Below, one piece after another: positions 7,043 through 9,774 of a stretch of 9,774 bases of DNA. Within the stretch, counting starts at the first letter, position 1. Each line of letters starts with the position of its first letter. Below the pieces are notes generated by a model. It searched no databases, was not told the DNA's origin, and saw nothing but the letters and a program-made list of their open reading frames with translations. This DNA is from CAZCWX01 sp964502465 (lineage in GTDB: Bacteria > Desulfobacterota > Binatia > Bin18). The stretch is taken from NCBI GenBank assembly GCA_964502465.1, contig CAZCWX010000387.1, positions 1 to 9,774 on the forward strand. Reading direction: 5' to 3'. The position numbers and the translations under genes were made by a program.

Positions 7043-7251
7043 TCCCTCTCCCCCTCGCGCGAACTTTCAGGGGTAGGGTTTTTGATCGCGAGAGCCTCAA
7101 GCAAGAGACCTGGATGCCCGCCTACGCGGGCATGACGGGCCGGAGAGAAGCACACCGTTTTTGTCATTCCCGCGCAAGCGGGAATCCAGAAAGTCAGGAA
7201 AGACAAGGCTTTGAGAAAAAACCTACCCTTATGAGCCTCGTGGGAGAGGGA
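7043..7251. repeat. Nested inverted-repeat (MITE/BIME-like) element
   Basis: Four inverted pairs are nested in the hydrolase-LLM spacer. Outermost, TCCCTCTCCC (7043-7052) pairs exactly with GGGAGAGGGA (7242-7251). Next, GGGTAGGGTTTTT (7071-7083) pairs with AAAAAACCTACCC (7216-7228) at 12 of 13 positions. Innermost are two 27-nt units, 7110-7136 and 7163-7189, which are inverted copies of each other at 23 of 27 positions. Each unit is itself a hairpin: ATGCCCGC/GCGGGCAT (7114-7121/7126-7133) and ATTCCCGC/GCGGGAAT (7166-7173/7178-7185). The inner units match the widespread 'GTCATTCCCGC...GCGGGAATCCAG' repeat known from many proteobacterial genomes. Confidence 0.8.
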
Positions 7252-7267
7252 GAGAACAATAGCAGGG

Positions 7268-7274
7268 AGGAGGG
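7268..7274 (+). promoter_or_regulatory. Shine-Dalgarno that fixes the GTG start of the second LLM gene
   Basis: AGGAGGG lies 7 nt upstream of GTG 7282, within a longer GGGAGGAGGG run. This is the best ribosome-binding site near the gene. The upstream in-frame ATGs at 7114 and 7231 lie inside the nested repeat and would add up to 56 residues that are translated repeat sequence. Confidence 0.8.
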
Positions 7275-7281
7275 TGCCGTT

Positions 7282-8319
7282 GTGCAATTCGGTTTATTCA
7301 CGTTATTCGATTTCTTTCGTAACCGGCAGGATGAGGTCGCCTATTACCGTGATACCCTCGACATCATGCTCCAAGCGGAGCATCTAGGGTTCGATTCCGT
7401 CTGGGTCGGCGAGGAACATTTTTATTCCTTTGGGATTTGCCCGAGTCCGCAAATTTTTCTCACCGCCCTGGCACGGGAGACTTCACGGATACGCCTGGGC
7501 ACGGCAATCAGCCTTTTGCCGTTCGATAATCCCCTGCGAAAGGCTGAGGACTTTGCCATGCTCGACCTTCTGAGCGGCGGTCGCCTCAATTTCGGTGTTG
7601 GGCGGGGAATTATTCCCAAACATTTTGAGGGATTTTGCGTCGATCCGCGAGAAAGTCGCGCGCGATACGAAGAATCTCTCACCATCATCCGCAAGGCATG
7701 GACAGAGGACCCGTTTTCGTATGCAGGAGACTTTTGGCAGGTTCCCTCTTTGTCACTCTCACCGAAACCCCTACAAAAACCACATCCGCCAATCTATCGC
7801 GGCACGCTGAGCCTAGAATCGTTTGAAGGCGCGGCACTGGTGGGAGACAATGCCTTCGTGGTCCCGTGGCTCAGTGCCCCACATCCCGAAGTCAGAAGAC
7901 GAGTAGAGCGCTATCGCACCCTGCTCACAGAATATGGCCACGCTGAAAAACGTACGACATTCATCTTTTTTCTTTTTATCGACCCAGATCATCAGGTCGC
8001 TATGCGAGACGGGATCGAAACGACACGCGCCTACACGCAACTCATCACCTCGTTCGTTCCCCAGATGGCCCTGCAGCAACTCCGAGAGGAAGATCCGCTC
8101 AAAATGTTCCTCGACCTGATTATGTCGCTCCCTGATCACCTGGAAGAACGGACAGTGACAGGAACGCCGGCAGCATGCCGCCGTCGCCTTGCTGAGTTGC
8201 ATGACGAGTTCGGGCTTGATCAGGTGGCGTTTTACTTTCATGCTGGTGGACGGGACCCACAGCGGGCCCGACGCAGCCTCGAATTGTTCGCGCAGGAAGT
8301 GATGCCGGAGTTTCGATAA
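7282..8319 (+). CDS. LLM-class flavin-dependent oxidoreductase, second paralogue
   Basis: A 345-residue luciferase-like TIM-barrel monooxygenase beginning at GTG. Support for the start is the AGGAGGG 7 nt upstream and the fact that residue 2 onward (QFGLFTLFD) aligns with the first strand of the paralogue at 3267-4319. The frame is open further upstream, but that extension is repeat DNA. Motifs are WVGEEHF (41-47, Glu44-Glu45-His46), DLLSGGR (95-101), VGRG (106-109), PHPPIY (167-172) and VTGTPAACRRRL near the C-terminus. The first active-site His of the usual EHHF is Glu here. It is expected to act on an organic substrate with reduced flavin, in the cytoplasm. It lies 110 bp upstream of the SDR gene on the same strand, with a heptad-repeat tract between. 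Family certain; substrate unknown. Confidence 0.93.
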   Translation: MQFGLFTLFDFFRNRQDEVAYYRDTLDIMLQAEHLGFDSVWVGEEHFYSFGICPSPQIFLTALARETSRIRLGTAISLLPFDNPLRKAEDFAMLDLLSGGRLNFGVGRGIIPKHFEGFCVDPRESRARYEESLTIIRKAWTEDPFSYAGDFWQVPSLSLSPKPLQKPHPPIYRGTLSLESFEGAALVGDNAFVVPWLSAPHPEVRRRVERYRTLLTEYGHAEKRTTFIFFLFIDPDHQVAMRDGIETTRAYTQLITSFVPQMALQQLREEDPLKMFLDLIMSLPDHLEERTVTGTPAACRRRLAELHDEFGLDQVAFYFHAGGRDPQRARRSLELFAQEVMPEFR

Positions 8320-8324
8320 AAAGG

Positions 8325-8387
8325 CGGTCAGCGGTCAGCCTTCAGCTTTCAGCTCTCTGTGTTTGAAGTTCATAGCTCATTAGCCAT
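8325..8387. repeat. Heptanucleotide-periodic tandem repeat
   Basis: Starting 6 bp after the LLM stop, the DNA falls into 7-bp units: CGGTCAG, CGGTCAG, CCTTCAG, CTTTCAG, CTCTCTG, TGTTTGA, AGTTCAT, AGCTCAT, TAGCCAT. The first four share NNTCAG, and the last three keep a C-A-T at the same phase. It resembles the short tandemly repeated heptamers described in cyanobacteria. It fills most of the 110-bp gap before the SDR gene. Confidence 0.65.
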
Positions 8388-8429
8388 GACGACAACTGGT
8401 CATAACTGATCATAAAGGAGGGAAAAGTG

Positions 8430-9209
8430 ATGCTACTCAAAGATAAAATCGCCATTGTGACTGGTGCTGGCACCGGTATGGGGAAAGCGACCGCCCTGCG
8501 GTACGCCAAAGAAGGGGCGCATGTCGTAGTTGCCGAGATCGACCCTGCCAGTGGGCAGCAAACTGCTGCCGAAGTCAGCGCCCATGACCGACGTGGTTTG
8601 TTTATTCGGACCGACATGAGCAAGCTTTCTGACATCAACGCTTTGGTAGCCAAAACAGTCGAGACTTTTGGCCAGATTGATATCTTGATGAATAACGCAG
8701 GAGTCACAAAAAAATTGGATTTCTTTGAGGTGACCGAGGCGGATTGGGATTGGATCCATTCCGTCAACGCCAAAGGACTCTTTTTTTGTATGCAAGCGGT
8801 GGCACGAGAGATGGCGAAACGGAATGAAGGGAAAATCGTCAATATCGCTTCCATCGCTGGCAAAGGGTTCCGTGGCACCTCAAATGTCGCCTACGCGGGC
8901 TCTAAAGGCGCGGTGATTGCGATGACCCGCATCGGTGCCTCACAACTTGCCCGGCACAACATCAACGTCAATGCCATTTGTCCGGGGGCAACCCGCACCA
9001 GTCTGTACGATCGGATTATGAAAGAACTCACTGAACGGGAAGGGATCACCGAGGAGCAAGCCGTCGCGCGGATGGATGCCTCAATCCCGCTACGGCGCTC
9101 GAATACCCCGGACGATATTGCGAACATGGCGGCTTTTCTGGCTTCAGATGAAGCCCGGAACATCACCGGCCAGTCGTTTAACGTTGACGGTGGATTGATG
9201 TGGGACTGA
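8430..9209 (+). CDS. SDR-family NAD(P)-dependent oxidoreductase
   Basis: A 259-residue classical short-chain dehydrogenase/reductase. The Rossmann dinucleotide motif is TGAGTGMG (11-18), NNAG lies at 88-91, and the catalytic set is Asn113 (SVNAKG), Ser141, Tyr155 and Lys159 (YAGSK). The CPGATRTSLYD loop (184-194) and the C-terminal GQSFNVDGG are also standard. Asp39 at the end of the second strand (VAEID) hints at NAD preference, as an acidic residue there disfavours NADPH. ATG 8430 is chosen, with AGGAGG (8416-8421) 8 nt upstream; a GTG immediately before it at 8427 would also fit. Expected to interconvert an alcohol and a ketone or 3-hydroxyacyl/3-oxoacyl group in the cytoplasm. Placement next to LLM and CoA-transferase genes suggests a shared catabolic pathway. 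Confidence 0.95.
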   Translation: MLLKDKIAIVTGAGTGMGKATALRYAKEGAHVVVAEIDPASGQQTAAEVSAHDRRGLFIRTDMSKLSDINALVAKTVETFGQIDILMNNAGVTKKLDFFEVTEADWDWIHSVNAKGLFFCMQAVAREMAKRNEGKIVNIASIAGKGFRGTSNVAYAGSKGAVIAMTRIGASQLARHNINVNAICPGATRTSLYDRIMKELTEREGITEEQAVARMDASIPLRRSNTPDDIANMAAFLASDEARNITGQSFNVDGGLMWD

Positions 9210-9230
9210 GAAAAAAGCGATCAGCCAGAC

Positions 9231-9342
9231 GAGGCTAAAGGCTCCAGGCTATAGGCTTGAGGGAGAGTTCCCTATAGCCTGAGGCCTCAGGCCTATAGCC
9301 TTTCCCTTTTTCGCTGATAGCTGTTCGCTGAATGCTGAATGC
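9231..9342. repeat. Heptanucleotide-periodic repeats with an internal hairpin
   Basis: Consecutive 7-bp units run through the SDR/CoA-transferase spacer: GAGGCTA, AAGGCTC, CAGGCTA, TAGGCTT, GAGGGAG, then TATAGCC, TGAGGCC, TCAGGCC, TATAGCC, and finally TGATAGC, TGTTCGC, TGAATGC, TGAATGC. The first and second groups are complementary: AGGCTATAGGC (9246-9256) pairs exactly with GCCTATAGCCT (9291-9301). A perfect 14-bp palindrome, CCTGAGGCCTCAGG, lies at 9278-9291. The last group (CTGANNG) is the reverse complement of the NNTCAG heptads at 8325-8352. Confidence 0.75.
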
Positions 9343-9360
9343 TTACAGAGAGGAGTATCT

Positions 9361-9774
9361 ATGTCCCAAAAAATGGAACACATCCTGAGTGATCTGCGCG
9401 TCCTCGACCTGACCCGTGCGCTCGCTGGACCGAGTTGCACGCGCATGCTGGCCGAGATGGGCGCGGAAGTCATTAAGGTAGAACCGGCTCCGAATGGTGA
9501 GTTGGCTCGACGGCTCTCTGTGTATCGCAACGGTCGCAGCCTCTACTATATCCAGCAAAACCTTGGCAAGAAGAGCGTGTGCGTGAATCTGCGCGACCCA
9601 CGCGGACTCGCGCTAGTCACGGAATTGGTTCCCAAAGTGGACGTGATCGTAGAAAATTTCAAACCAGGGGTCATCGCCGAGATGGGCTTAGGCTATGAGC
9701 GGTTACGCGAATTGAACTCCGACATTATTCTCTGTTCGATTTCCGCACTTGGTCAGAGCGGGCCGCTGTCCAAT
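9361..9774 (+). CDS. CaiB/BaiF family CoA-transferase (N-terminal 138 codons, runs off the window)
   Basis: The first 138 codons of a class III CoA-transferase; the frame is open at the window edge. Diagnostic N-terminal motifs are LRVLDLTRALAGPSCTRMLAEMGA followed after a break by EVIKVEP, then NLGKKSVCVNLRDPRG, VDVIVENFKPGVIAEMGLGYERL and SDIILCSISALGQSGP. These match the family's Rossmann-like first half. The catalytic Asp, near residue 169 in formyl-CoA transferase, lies beyond the edge. AGGAG (9351-9355) is 5 nt upstream of ATG. The family moves CoA between an acyl-CoA donor and a carboxylic acid (carnitine, bile acids, oxalate, aromatic succinates). Lying 151 bp after the SDR gene, it suggests the pathway handles CoA thioesters. 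The acid substrate cannot be told from this fragment; alpha-methylacyl-CoA racemase is an alternative within the same fold. Confidence 0.93.
   Translation, partial: MSQKMEHILSDLRVLDLTRALAGPSCTRMLAEMGAEVIKVEPAPNGELARRLSVYRNGRSLYYIQQNLGKKSVCVNLRDPRGLALVTELVPKVDVIVENFKPGVIAEMGLGYERLRELNSDIILCSISALGQSGPLSN

Noticed and set aside
7110..7189. Two similar 27-nt units considered as a CRISPR fragment
   Set aside because: The units are inverted, not direct, differ at four positions, and only two exist; they are REP-like palindromes.
8342..8878. A 178-codon minus-strand frame opposite the SDR gene
   Set aside because: It is antisense to a well-supported SDR, with Ser/Ala/Pro-rich shadow composition; its start and stop do not suit a neighbouring gene.

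Overview
This window looks like a chromosomal segment from an uncultured, metabolically versatile Gram-negative bacterium. A secreted Cys-rich protein and an MCE-like envelope protein both suggest a two-membrane cell. The mix of luciferase-like flavin monooxygenases, an SDR, a GST, a CaiB/BaiF CoA-transferase and many short palindromic intergenic repeats is typical, from memory, of deltaproteobacteria-like lineages such as Binatota or Tectomicrobia. That placement is an inference; composition was not computed and no 16S or marker gene is present.

Layout. At 7-2571 (minus strand) a small two-pass membrane protein precedes a cytoplasmic molybdopterin/[4Fe-4S] oxidoreductase of the formate dehydrogenase/DMSO reductase superfamily. 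At 2702-3061 (plus) is a small secreted protein with six cysteines in mirror-symmetric spacing. A 78-bp palindromic repeat follows, then a minus-strand LLM-class flavin-dependent oxidoreductase (3267-4319). A divergent intergenic region with a polypurine/polypyrimidine hairpin separates it from an MCE/MlaD-like protein (4541-5200, plus). A palindrome sits between that gene and a convergent glutathione S-transferase (5259-5897, minus).

From 6141 onward everything is on the plus strand: an alpha/beta hydrolase, a second LLM-family oxidoreductase (true start GTG at 7282), an SDR dehydrogenase, and the first 138 codons of a CaiB/BaiF-family CoA-transferase running off the right edge. Each of these genes has its own strong Shine-Dalgarno. 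The gaps between them hold repeats: a nested inverted-repeat element at 7043-7251 and heptanucleotide-periodic tracts on both sides of the SDR gene.

Together the right-hand genes suggest a catabolic set: flavin monooxygenation, alcohol/ketone interconversion, ester or C-C hydrolysis, and CoA activation of an organic acid. No substrate can be named from sequence. I found no convincing new multi-gene system. The best leads are the symmetric-cysteine secreted protein, the repeat architecture, a possible 27-residue membrane peptide gene at 6014-6097, and an active-site difference between the two LLM paralogues. No tRNA, rRNA, CRISPR array or transposase was seen.
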